Origin: Larix sibirica
Taxonomy: Eukaryota > Streptophyta > Pinopsida > Pinales > Pinaceae
DNA: 13,394 nucleotides
Assembly (NCBI GenBank): GCA_004151065.3
Contig: NWUY0303929164.1
Span: forward strand, 1 to 13,394
Direction of reading: 5' to 3'
Position 1 is the first letter of the stretch, and each line of letters opens with the position of its first letter. The notes beneath the pieces are model-generated. The model ran no database searches and had not been told where the DNA came from. It saw only the letters and a list, made by a program, of their open reading frames with translations. Shown here piece by piece: positions 1 to 8,592 of this stretch. Made by a program: the position numbers and the translations under genes.

Positions 1-59
1 CAATCTTTCCACCAGAAAGCACCAAAATAGATGACAAATTATATATTGATCCATTTCAG

Positions 60-420
60 ATCAAATTAGTTCTTTAAATAGCATATGGTTCCTTGTCCAC
101 CAAATCCCATATATGAAAAGACATGGGAGTGATTTAAAGCTTTCCATAGCCTTATCAATTATCCATTCATAAATACAATCAACATGTGTCTCCTTTTTCT
201 ATTTGTTCTTGCCCCTGTATGCTAATGATACATCCTTCCAAATATTTTGAGCATAACCACATGTCACAAACAAGTGTCATTGTTTTTGCATAGAATGCAT
301 CTGTTGGGTCCTGACCAATTCCTTTTCAATCCATTGTCCTAGGTAAGGAGCCTATTGGCTAGGGCCAACCAAAGTAGAAATTTTCTTTTTAAGGGGCAAG
401 CCAATTTCCATATAGCTTTC
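60..420 (-). other. Zinc-binding reverse transcriptase C-terminal domain (zf-RVT-like)
   Basis: Minus-strand translation gives WWWKAIWKLACPLKRKFLLW, then LALANRLLT, a stop in place of the usual Trp, DNGLKRNWSGPNRCILCKNN, and after a frame change an IYGIWWTRNHMLFK segment. The pattern W..W.L..P...K.FLW...NRLLT.D...R......CxxC is typical of the zf-RVT domain at the end of plant LINE ORF2. It shows that only the last part of ORF2 and the 3' UTR are missing at the window edge. Confidence 0.85.
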
Positions 421-1299
421 CACCACCACAAATTTTATTGAGTCTCCTCATCTTTGAATTTAACTACATATCTTGATTTAATCATATAATCACGGGTGCC
501 TTTGTTTCTTGACCATTTGAGTTGATCATATTCATACTTAGGTATTAATGCACATTGATAGATATTATTGGTGTATAAGGTCCATTCCTCAACCAATTCT
601 ATGTGTAAATAAATATCTTTTGTAACTAACCAAGCTTAATCACATGCATTCCTATGGCCTTGTGATGCAACATCCCTTAAGGAGTGAATGTCGTACTCAT
701 GTAGTTTAAATAGAAGCACATCTGATAGTTTTAATTTTCCATGAATAATTCCATGGGTCTTCACCTATCATCACTCTACTTCCATTCCCCGCCTACCAAA
801 CCATCTAATTATCGACTACAAGGAAACTCTAAACCGTCGCTTTCCAGATTACAGATCGTCCCTGAGAATGTTTTCTTTCATATCTGAACTAGTCTTCGAC
901 AGCTAAAGTTTTTTAATATTTAGAAGTCACCACCCACTTCCACAGGCCCTCAATACTCACCATACACCATACAGATTTTTCTGCAAGTTCCAAGCCGAAA
1001 TGATAGATAATTTTGAGCACCTAACCATCGAATGCTTTTTCTTGGTCTACAATTTGACTAGTGGGGTGTCTTCCTTCTCTTGCTTTCTAATCCAAAGGAA
1101 ACTGAAACACTTCTGAACAATCTTGGTAAGAATACCTTTTTGGATCTTGGTGATGGTCATCTAGTAGAATGGTATGCTTTCCAACGCATAATTAACCAGG
1201 ACAAGTCAAACTCCACATGACAACCATCTATTGCACAAATTAGTGATTTTGGCCTCCATTTTATTGTAGATCCAAATCCAATCCTTGTATAAATAGTTG
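421..1299 (-). other. Poorly preserved ORF2 region between reverse transcriptase and zinc-binding domain
   Basis: No long frame survives. Short recognisable pieces occur on the minus strand in changing frames, such as KCFSFLWIRKQEKK-like sequence near 1100 and a W-rich segment near 950. They fit the linker between the polymerase and the zinc-binding domain of plant LINEs. Frame changes show several indels. I see no other gene here. Confidence 0.5.
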
Positions 1300-2250
1300 T
1301 TGGGTTTTAATTTAAAAACTAGTAATTTCACCCCTTGTTCCATCTCCTTAATGTTCATTGCAAGTAATATACCCAACTGCGTTTAACCTTGGTTGATGTG
1401 TCATGACACACAAGTTTAGATTTATTCATGTTGATAACCATACACGTCGCTTCACAATAAAAGTCTAGCAAGTATTTGATTTTATCTAGTTCCCTAAATG
1501 TTCCATGTCCAAATATCATAATATCATCAACAAAAAGAATATGAGTAATACAAACATGAACAAAGATCGTAACGTCCTTCAATTCACCCCTCCTATATGC
1601 ATCCTTGATAATCATATTGAGGCCTTCAATCACCAATAATAATACAAAAAGGGACAAGAAAGACCCTTGTCATAGGCCTCTCGGAGCCTAGAAGAAACCA
1701 GATAGAGATCCATTGATCAGAAAAACATAAGAAATTGATTCTAGGAACCCCATTACTAATTAACAACCATTTATAAATTCATGCCCAAATGTAATAATAA
1801 TAATCTAAGAAAAGTCCAATTCACCCTATTGTATGCATTAGTCGAATTAATATTCAAAATGCCTATAGATATTTTTTGTGCTTTGATAGTGTTCATTCTA
1901 CTACTTTGTGGATTTGACAATTGTTAAGAAAACCAAATTGTTCATCTGATACTATGCTTGATAAAATGCCTATTAACCTGGACGTGATGGTTTTGGAGAT
2001 AAATCATGTTGGATAATGGAATTGATCTACAGTCTTCAAATGATAGATCATCTTACTTATTGGGAATTAGGGCGATGAATTTTGATATAATACCCCCCAA
2101 TTCCTTCCTTTAAATCCTAGAATCTTTCGTCACTTGTAATAAGTCTTGTCCCAATAGATCAAAGAAACCCAGGTAAAATTTCCTTGATAGCCCATTCGGT
2201 CCCAATTTTTTGCATTTATTGAAGGATTGCAAGATTGATTTTACTTCCAT
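1300..2250 (-). other. Reverse transcriptase domain of LINE ORF2
   Basis: Conserved blocks in order are: LGPNGLSRKFY, near 2200; ISKFIALIPNK, near 2060; SDEQFGFLNNCQIH, near 1940; AYNRVNWTFL, near 1820; SYVFLINGSLSGFF followed by a GL-QGS block where TGA replaces an Arg codon, near 1680; and HILFVDDIMIFG, with the catalytic FVDD at 1523-1534. INMNKSKLVC follows near 1420. This is the standard RVT_1 layout of a non-LTR retrotransposon. The segment 1657-1355 is the longest stop-free stretch. Confidence 0.92.
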
Positions 2251-3242
2251 ATTGGTAAAATTGCTAACCAAGCCTCGTTCATATCATCATATTTCAGCCT
2301 AGGAAAGAGCCTAATGATTCTCATAATTTCACTAGTGTTTGGTTACTCAATATCCTTGAAGAGGACCTTGTAATGTTCCTTTCCAGCTTCAACCAATTGT
2401 AAAAATGAATTGACCCTCTTACCATTTGGTTGCTCAATTTCCCTAATAGTATTGTAATGTTTACAAAAATTGGCATGATGAAAATTTTAGTGTTGTTATC
2501 ACCTTCTTGTATCCATAGGGCTCAAATCGTAACTCTTCAAGAAGATTCCTCCTTAGCCAACATGTCCGTTTTTTGGATTCATATTCTTGCAGAATGCATG
2601 TTTCCTCCTAAGAAAATATATTGGTTTCATTATCCTTGAGTAGTGATCAAATTCCTTCTTCCACCTCCTTTAGGTCCTTTTGTGATGTAGTATAATACTA
2701 TTTAAACCAAACTTTAATTAGATCCTTAATTCTTTTGATGTTATCTGCAAAGTGATTCATAGCCAAAGAGGATGTTTGAGAATCAAAAGGGACCCAGTTC
2801 AAAATTACCATCTCTCTAAACTTTGGGTCCAATAGTCGGCAAGTGTGGTTGAATTTCAATGGGATGAGTGGATTCCTATCCTCTTAATCCAACTTAAGAA
2901 GGAATGGTAAATGTTATTATAATCCCCTTGTCCCAACCTAGGAATTTAATTTTTTCCCTATCATTGTACAAGGCATCCATCATAAAAAACCGGTCAAGAC
3001 TTTTGGATATGCCTTTCGAACCTCTTCTAACATTTATTCAAGTCGGGATTAGCATTACCAACTCAATATCAATCAGTTGGTGCTCTTCAAACAAACAAGG
3101 TAAATAATCTCCTAGAGTATCCCTGGTAGTTGCTTCCCCCAAATTTCCCTCAAATTAAGGGTGATATTCAAATCTCCACCAATAATTACATTTCCTCCAT
3201 TTAGATATCGCAAATATGCTAAGGAATCCCAATATGGGTTAT

Positions 3243-3257
3243 TCTTCCCATAAGCCC
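3243..3257. repeat. Target-site duplication, left copy
   Basis: TCTTCCCATAAGCCC here and TCCTCCAATAGGCCT at 3470-3484 agree at 11 of 15 positions, with mostly transition differences. They bracket the foreign 212 bp, as an aged target-site duplication would. Confidence 0.6.
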
Positions 3258-3469
3258 TTGTTGTAATCTGTGGAATTACATGAGGTTACTAGTAGTGCAT
3301 AATAACATATAATTAGATATGAGAACAAGCATACATAAAGAGAGAAAGAAGGAATAAGAGTAGTGGTCACACCAACAATAAGTCTTCTAGTCAGTCTAAA
3401 CGACTAGACTAGATTGGGTTTACCATTAGGTGCTTGGTCGGGAGGACCGAGTCGACTCATCGACTAGGA
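3258..3469. mobile_element. About 212-bp insertion inside the LINE endonuclease domain
   Basis: The LINE frame stops matching at this stretch and resumes cleanly on the other side. Removing the insert and one copy of the flanking 15-bp repeat restores the frame from GMINIY directly into YGKNNPYWDSL, as the family requires. A degenerate 15-bp direct repeat flanks it (3243-3257 and 3470-3484). The insert has no coding sequence. It contains a local palindrome around AGTCTAAACGACTAGACT and the word GTCGACTCATCGAC. The duplication length suggests a SINE or other target-primed insertion, but I find no convincing Pol III boxes or poly(A) tail. A short LTR fragment is an alternative. Confidence 0.65.
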
Positions 3470-3484
3470 TCCTCCAATAGGCCT
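3470..3484. repeat. Target-site duplication, right copy
   Basis: Partner of the 15-bp sequence at 3243-3257. The two copies lie on the LINE side of each junction and are equivalent positions in the endonuclease reading frame. Confidence 0.6.
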
Positions 3485-4566
3485 GTAAATATTGATCATC
3501 CCCAACTCCTTGCTAATTTCTTTAGCAAAAATATATATCACCATACCTAAGTCTAAAACATCATAGAAAATTGAGTTGATTTAGTATTCCATCCTGTGAT
3601 CAATCCTCCTAATTGACCTAAGGCGTAAGTAGTACAAAAATTCTAATCTCTAAGAAAATATGAGAAAAACCCTAGTGCTTTTAGTCCAGAACACATTGTC
3701 TCCTAAATCATTACCAAGTCAGGTAGGTACATGTTAAACAATATTTTGAATGCTATATGTTTATGGGAACCCCTGACCCCTTTCATGTTGATGGAAAGGA
3801 CAATCTTTTAGAAACTTTGTTATGGTATTTCCCCAATTTAAGGGCCCCAACAATGGTACTCTTTTTCCCTTCCCGTACCTCCTTCTTAGCCTTATTCTTT
3901 GCCATATAAATGTGATATTTCCTTCCCACCAAAGAGATTAAATTAGTATTTAGGGCCAAGCCTCCTTTCCCTTCTCCAACTTAGTTTTGAACCTAAGAAT
4001 AAAGTAGTTTTCAATTAATTTGGAGACTTGTGGACCTATTGGACATCACTACTACTAGATATAGACTGGTTTATGTCTTCCATCTGGTTCCCACTTTGCA
4101 TCAATGGACCAAGAAGTTATGATCAAAAGTCAACAAAAATAGGGAACTCCCTGATCAAAGTCCCATCCGACCCCCTCAATTTCTAGAAATAAGGGGAAGT
4201 GATCATCCTATCACCATCTTGTTTGAGCTCCTTCTTAGAATCCATATCTTCAGGAATCCCAGATGTAGTTTTATCTAATTTTTTTAGGGATTATACCCTC
4301 CCATATTGTAACATACCTCCATTTTCTTCAAATAACATGGAATTGGGAATAACAGGATCCTTACCAGATAGTTGAAGATGATTCTCCTCATCTAATGAAT
4401 CGATATGTCCTATATCTGGATTAAGACTTGGCCCATCATAAATACTGTGATCCACCCTAGAGGATTTGACCACTTCAAGCTCTCCAACCTCATTCTCCAT
4501 CTCCACGTTATCTTCTTTTTTGATGCATCTATTCTTTTGTCGAGGTGGTGTGCACTTTATAACAGG

Positions 4567-4608
4567 ACTATCCACAATTAGGTGACCCACCTCATGACAA
4601 TACCTAAA
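4567..4608 (-). other. Decayed CCHC zinc knuckle of LINE ORF1
   Basis: Minus-strand translation gives RYCHEVGHLIVDS. The second Cys and the GH of a CCHC zinc knuckle are kept. The first Cys position reads Phe and the last reads Ser, so the knuckle could no longer bind zinc. Its position just after the DUF4283-like domain matches the usual plant LINE ORF1 layout. Confidence 0.65.
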
Positions 4609-4819
4609 TCAAAATGGGAGTATCCAATAGTCTAATTTTTTAACATAATTTAGTCAACCCCATTTTATATATATTCTCCTGTAGACCTTGTCGAAGATGC
4701 AACTCCACTAAAATTTTCTCTGTATTCCTATAAGGGTTTTCCTCCCATCCATATTCAAATTCAATGAATCGACCAAGTGTTACCTATCCCTTCCAAAATC
4801 TACTTGTTCTAGAGCTCCT

Positions 4820-5190
4820 GAGGAAGGGAAAGCAAGATGACCCAAGTTTTTTGAATAAAGTTGGGTTCTTTTTTAGGATCGAAGCTAGGGATCCAATGTT
4901 TCAACCTTAAGCCCGAAAGCCACCACATCCAATCCTTTTCTAGAACCAAATTCATGTATGCTTCTTATGAAATAAAAAAGCACAGCCAAACTCTAATCAA
5001 GATATGGAACCTCATGATGTATCCCAATAATGGGTTCCAGTACTCAAATAGCCAACGCTTCAAAGAATCACCCTTTACAAATTTTCCCATAAACTTTCCC
5101 ACGATGATTGATGCCATATAACCTTCTACTTCATCCATAGAGACATCCCTTCCAACAACCATCTTGACCTTGTCATGTAGAACCCTTATA
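4820..5190 (-). other. DUF4283-like domain within LINE ORF1
   Basis: The best preserved part of ORF1. The minus-strand translation reads VSMDEVEGYMASIIVGKFMG, then GDSLKRWLFEYWNPLLGY, then LRLKHWIPSFDPKKEP, ending near LSLPQEL. This order (a short basic start, a W...W...F segment, a hydrophobic strand, then HWxPxFDPxKE) matches the DUF4283 domain common in plant LINE and retroelement-derived proteins. The frame slips near 4965, where the first segment ends in a stop and the rest continues in another frame. The assignment is by pattern recognition, not by a profile search. Confidence 0.75.
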
Positions 5191-5836
5191 CTCCTTTTGT
5201 GATAGGGCTTATGGTTTGAAGAGTCTAGGCTAACTTGCAAAACTAAACCTTCTAAATTGATCCCTTCTAAGAGATAATACCACCATCCTTTTTGACATTG
5301 TAGATTAGGGTTTGTGCTGACTTCAAGGGAGTGATTCATAACCATCACTTATCATGATCGAAGGATTAAATCTATCACGTTACTCATAATCAAATGAATG
5401 AACGGGGATACCTCCTCTTAATTGGATCTAGAGTCAAGATAGGCAAGGGATCCTTAACTGATCGATTATAAGTATCCATCCCTATAGAGAGTGTCAGACT
5501 CCTCGCCCCCCTTACCTGCTCCAATAACCCTTCATTTGCTTGTTCCGATAGGACAAATCCTACTGACTCTTCCATCATAAGAGCATCATTATAGGATTTG
5601 GTACATTCCTAGATCTTGACCAGATCTTCATGCATGTAGAATATGGAACCCATGTTAGGGCTCTCCTCCACCTCATAGTCGACAACATCTAGGCTCGTTT
5701 CCATTGCTATCCCTTTACACCTGTCCTGACCTAATTGCCGAAACCGTAGATAATTCATAACAATAGACTCCTCCTACTTCTTTCTAAACTCTACCCCACC
5801 ACATTGCGAGCATACTAATTCAATTTATTTTTACAT

Positions 5837-5973
5837 GTAAGGAAATAAGAAGAGAAATCAACATAAGTTGCATTGTGATAGGATCATAATTGAACATTCC
5901 CATATATATAAGTAAGGAAATAAGAAGGGAAATCAACATAAGTTGCATTGTGATAGGATCATAATTGAACATT

Positions 5974-5974
<1 letters not shown>
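5837..5974. repeat. 63-bp direct duplication with 75-bp spacing
   Basis: The 63-bp unit beginning GTAAGGAAATAAGAAG and ending TTGAACATTC occurs at 5837-5899 and again at 5912-5974, with a single difference (AGAGAAA versus AGGGAAA). The 12 bp between them is CATATATATA-rich. The near identity indicates a recent duplication by slippage or unequal exchange. The block lies between the LINE 5' end and the gag remnant. Confidence 0.9.
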
Positions 5975-6004
<30 letters not shown>

Positions 6005-6057
6005 CCATACATATATATCTGTACACACACACATGTTGGTGTGTGTGTGTGTGTGTT
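5974..6057. repeat. (CA)n ... (GT)n inverted microsatellite
   Basis: A (CA)n run at about 5974-5995 is followed by AT-rich and CA-rich spacer sequence and then a (GT)n run at about 6038-6057. The two runs are reverse complements and could form a hairpin of about 20 bp. The short open frames across this stretch are microsatellite translations, not genes. Confidence 0.9.
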
Positions 6058-6074
6058 CATTACAATAGATCATA

Positions 6075-6447
6075 TGGGTTCACCATCGATCAATACTTCT
6101 TGACAATTAAATATTTCAGCACATCCCATTTGGTGATGGTCCTGGGTAGGGAACAATAGAACCATTCATGTGCCTTTTCTTTCAAAGTCTATCTGAATAG
6201 GTGGAAATCTACATCATTATATCCAACATTATAAATGTAACAAACACCATTGAATTCAACCAAATGTTGCTTTGCATCTTTTGAACCATTTCCCAAGAAA
6301 GTGGGAAATTTGTCCATTGGTATATGTGGCAAAGGGTGTACGTCTGCTTTCATGTTGATAGGCCATATTTTCCTTTGGGAATATGTATTTTATATTGCAA
6401 CCTTTGCAACCTCTAATGGCCTTGGTGGAGGGCACAAGGGAGGATCC
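6075..6447 (-). pseudogene. LTR-retrotransposon Gag core (Retrotrans_gag-like), truncated
   Basis: Minus-strand translation begins DPPLCPPPRPLEVAKVA, continues through FPTFLGNGSKDAKQHLVEF and CYIYNVGYNDVDFHLF, and reaches TLKEKAHEWFYCSLP and ITKWDVLKYLIVKKY. The pattern of F-G-A...H...F, then L...A..W....P...I..W..L...F is that of the Retrotrans_gag domain of plant LTR elements, which builds the virus-like particle. Two stops interrupt it near 6423 and 6201. Its C-terminal side is lost at the microsatellite junction near 6060, so no zinc knuckle, protease or polymerase follows. The Gag type suggests Ty3/gypsy, but no polymerase is present to confirm the superfamily. Confidence 0.8.
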
Positions 6448-6912
6448 TAGTATGGAGGAATATCTTTAGTAGAGCTGCGATGAAATATTTCTCTTAACTT
6501 TGGAACTCGAATAGTGGAACTTCTTGGGCATTTTGTTTTAAATTAGAAGGTTTAAAAGTGGATTTTCCAAGGAGTACAACGTCCCAAATCTTGGGTAGTG
6601 TGGAGTTTTTAGGGAGATTATCCTCATGAATCTTGGATGTTTCTTGGCTCTTTGTAGATTGGCACAACCAATTAGCATCGAAAGCACCTTGGATAAAATA
6701 TTTATTGCCATTAAATGTCCCTGGTTTCAAGGACCTAGATCATTTCAGAATGGTTATGAACTCTTCTTTAAAATAATTCTATATATCTTCAAAGAGAATT
6801 TCATTCTCTCCAACACAAATTCTATCTTTCCTAAAAAATTGAACTAGTCGGATTCTAGTTTCTAAAAAATGTGATCGTCTTGGGAAATTTTTTAGAATTT
6901 TTGAAAACAAAG
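6448..6912 (-). other. Leader and putative N-terminal Gag region of the LTR element
   Basis: This stretch lies between the primer-binding site and the Gag core, where a 5' leader and the Gag N-terminus are expected. A minus-strand frame at 6494-6730 (78 codons, starting MKPGTFNGNKYFIQGAFDAN) is open and may be the decayed Gag N-terminus, but I do not recognise a domain in it. Overlapping plus-strand frames have no support. Confidence 0.4.
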
Positions 6913-6933
6913 CAATCCCTGGTATGGTCACCA
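6913..6933 (-). promoter_or_regulatory. Probable tRNA-Asp-type primer-binding site, decayed
   Basis: On the minus strand this reads TGGTGACCATACCAGGGATT plus G. It matches about 15 of 21 positions of the TGGCGCCGTTGCCGGGGATT-type primer-binding site of plant gypsy elements, which is complementary to the 3' end of tRNA-Asp. Several differences are CpG-decay changes. It lies 3 bp inside a TG/CA boundary (6937) and on the correct side of the Gag core, which supports the assignment. Confidence 0.55.
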
Positions 6934-6936
6934 AAA

Positions 6937-8142
6937 TGTTGGTCACTTTTTCCTCTTAGAAAAAAGGATCAATGCCAAGGGAAATCCTTGCGGGAGTCAA
7001 ATAGCACCAACCTTGTTTTTTTATATAGAGGTGGTACTCATCTTTATTTCTATTTGATCTTCTTTTATCGTTATATTGGATGGCAAGGGAGAGTGTTATA
7101 CATTAAAACTTCACACATTCTTTCTTTAATAGTAAGAAATGATCTTATCATAACTAGATTCAATTTTCAAGCACAAATTTTCCTAGGAAGGGACTAGGTA
7201 GTTCTAGAATCATCAAAATAAAAGGAAATGAATGCCCATAACTATAAATTTCATTTGCTCAACTCAACAAAGAAGATGCATCCAAGACAATGCAAAAGAA
7301 GAAAGAATATACATGCAACAAAAGTCTATCAAAAATATTTAAGTGATTTAACCATTCATATCATATGGGATGTAAAAGGACACATTCTCAAGACATCTCT
7401 ATCATATGGAAAGTCTAAAATCATAAAAACCATGTGTTCTTTGGGTAGCTTTCTACATATATTTCAAAATTATGAGAAGGTCCCAAATACATTCATTTAA
7501 AAAATAGAAATAATATTCCCCATGAGGCAATACAAAACTTGAGTGATATAAAGTTTTGATAGAAAGAAAAGTATTTTCCTTCGAAGCTATGGATGGGGCG
7601 CCCATAGATAAAAAAAAAAAATCATGGAGGTAGACAAGGAGATCAATCAAATGTTGATCTTCATGACGCAAGTAATGAATGTTGATGGATGACGCTAAGA
7701 TTGTGAGTAAGAGATGAAGAGTCAAATTTTTGGAGGTATGTTCTTATAAAATATAGAGTTAGAATGTTGAGATCTAAACCCTTTAATATTCCTGATTACT
7801 GCATAAGCAATGCTTCCTCCATCCTCCTGGTAGTTGTTTTAGAAGTTAGGGTTTCTTCCCCTACATACTTTTTCCTTTAATGTAATAGTGATTTAATCAC
7901 TCAATTAATGCTTTATTATAGTAACCCTTGTTAAATGTGCACTCATAAATCTAATACCTTAGCTAGGGCCCACTTTGGACATTCATAAACTCCATTCTGA
8001 TAGTTTTTTTATCAAAATAATTCAATGTTATGTGTTGGAAATATTCATGACTGTTATTTTTATTTTTATTTTTTTTGCATGAGAACAAGCATCTCATATT
8101 TGGATACCACCATATGTTCTTCATGTATTCAACTTTCCAACA
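6937..8142 (-). mobile_element. Candidate 5' LTR of the gag-bearing element (outer end uncertain)
   Basis: The inner edge is placed where the minus strand reads GACCAACA, then TTT, then the primer-binding site. If the LTR starts with the matching TGTTGG, the nearest fit is at 8142, giving 1,206 bp with 6-bp terminal inverted repeats TGTTGG...CCAACA. No second LTR is in the window to test this, and such a 6-bp match could be chance. The interval is AT-rich, with a poly(A) run near 7612 and several unsupported short frames. It holds no recognisable gene. Confidence 0.35.
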
Positions 8143-8385
8143 AGCTTTCATTTATGCAATTTCAATTTTTGTAGCTCAAGTTATGAGCTTATGAAGTAGA
8201 TGTTCAAATTAAACTTGACTTATGGCCATGAAACATACCTGACTATGTTTTGAATTTGTGAGAAAAGAATTGCTATATTCAACTCTTAAATTCATACCAA
8301 ATCTATTCTTCATCTCCTTAGTTTTCCAATGAGCTATCATTTTCTCAATTCCGACATTGGGAGCTCAAGTCAAAAAAAGGAGACT
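8085..8385 (-). repeat. Two diverged copies of an about 85-bp motif
   Basis: On the minus strand, the segment reading ACTTGAGCT ... GAAATTGCATAAATGAAAGCT followed by TTGGAAAGTTGAA (about 8190-8090) resembles the segment ACTTGAGCT ... GGAATTGAGAAAATGATAGCT followed by TTGGAAAACTAAG (about 8375-8290). Spacing is about 190-200 bp. Such motifs are common in LTR and flanking repeats of plant genomes. I see no coding potential. Confidence 0.45.
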
Positions 8386-8592
8386 CAACCGCTATAGATC
8401 AACCTTCTTATGCAATCTTAACCGTTGATTTAGAAATCTACTCTATTTATCCCACATGCATTGTGGGAGGAAAAGCTAATCTCTTTATAATGAAAAATGA
8501 TCTCTTATTAAGTTTGATTGTGGAAATAGAGAGAGTTATGGAGCTTGCCCCTCATAATGCAATGTGTAACCTAGACACTACACAGTTATAAC
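8386..8592. other. Non-coding AT-rich spacer with a small palindrome
   Basis: No gene is visible. A perfect 6-bp stem with a 5-base loop occurs at 8451-8467 (CCCACA TGCAT TGTGGG). The stretch probably belongs to the flanking LTR-type repeat. Confidence 0.4.

Larger units (their letters stand above)
2880..3790 (-). other. EEP (AP-type) endonuclease domain of LINE ORF2, interrupted
   Basis: The domain begins with NMKGVRGSHKHIAFK and PDLVMI, followed by a stop in place of the Gln of the QETMC motif (3691-3714), which holds the catalytic Glu. It continues with LGQLGGLITGWN and GMINIY, is then broken by the insertion at 3258-3469, and resumes with YGKNNPYWDSL and GGNVIIGGDLNITL (GGDLN box at 3157-3180). 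A later segment, RRGSKGISKSLDRFFMMD, matches the conserved R-LDR-F region. These motifs in this order are characteristic of the L1-type endonuclease. Confidence 0.85.
1..3800 (-). pseudogene. LINE ORF2 (endonuclease, reverse transcriptase, zinc-binding), broken, partial at 3' end
   Basis: This is the replication protein of the LINE, which nicks target DNA and copies the element RNA into the nick. From the 5' side (higher coordinates) it holds the endonuclease domain (about 3790-2880, split by a 212-bp insertion), a linker (about 2880-2250), the reverse transcriptase (about 2250-1300), a poorly kept stretch, and the C-terminal zinc-binding domain (about 420-60). It follows ORF1 closely, as in other two-ORF plant LINEs. 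There are more than ten in-frame stops and several frameshifts, so no functional protein is possible. The extreme C-terminus and 3' UTR lie outside the window. Family identity is firm; the exact start codon cannot be fixed. Confidence 0.88.
3820..5759 (-). pseudogene. LINE ORF1 (Gag-like RNA-binding protein), broken
   Basis: This is the remnant of the LINE ORF1 protein, which in this family binds element RNA. Two in-frame ATGs are possible starts, at 5759 and 5705; the second fits the acidic N-terminal stretch METSLDVVDYEVEESP better. The frame continues through one stop near 5610 to about 5390, then shifts. From 5348 to about 4820 it carries a DUF4283-like core (VEGYMASIIVGKFMGKF, then a RWLFEYWNPLLGY segment and a HWIPSFDPKKEP segment). 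A decayed CCHC zinc knuckle follows at 4567-4608. The C-terminal part (near 3910-3830) is a Lys-rich stretch containing STIVGALKLGK, a type of ending I associate with plant LINE ORF1 proteins. Stops and frameshifts make it non-functional. ORF2 starts immediately downstream. Confidence 0.8.
1..5836 (-). mobile_element. Degenerate, nearly full-length L1-type LINE retrotransposon
   Basis: Read on the minus strand, this block has the full layout of a plant L1-type non-LTR retrotransposon: a DUF4283-like ORF1 with a zinc knuckle, then an ORF2 with endonuclease, reverse transcriptase and a C-terminal zinc-binding domain. LINEs of this kind copy themselves by target-primed reverse transcription in the nucleus. 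The reading frames are broken by many stops and several frameshifts, so the copy is dead. Many stops sit where the family has Arg (CGA), Gln or Trp codons, which points to C-to-T decay on either strand. The 3' end (tail and target-site duplication) lies left of base 1. The 5' end is not sharply defined; I place it before the duplicated block starting at 5837. The domain order is directly visible, while the exact outer limits are inferred. Confidence 0.9.

Noticed and set aside
2430-3107. Two plus-strand frames
   Set aside because: They are antisense to the LINE linker and endonuclease regions, which match on the minus strand.
3320-3335. 14-base word ATGAGAACAAGCAT shared with about 8080-8093
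   Set aside because: A shared word of this length is expected by chance now and then in AT-rich sequence of this size, and the similarity does not extend.
4861-5121. Plus-strand 86-codon frame
   Set aside because: It is the antisense of the DUF4283-like part of LINE ORF1, which is clearly coded on the minus strand.
5965-6159. 64-codon frame rich in His, Thr and Val/Cys
   Set aside because: It is the translation of the (CA)n and (GT)n microsatellite.
6871-7500. Plus-strand frames of 108 and 90 codons
   Set aside because: They overlap the primer-binding site and LTR of the minus-strand element, have AT-driven composition and no recognisable domain.
7453-7725. Minus-strand 90-codon frame rich in Leu and His
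   Set aside because: It lies inside the putative LTR, has no known motif and a poly(A)/poly(T) run within it.
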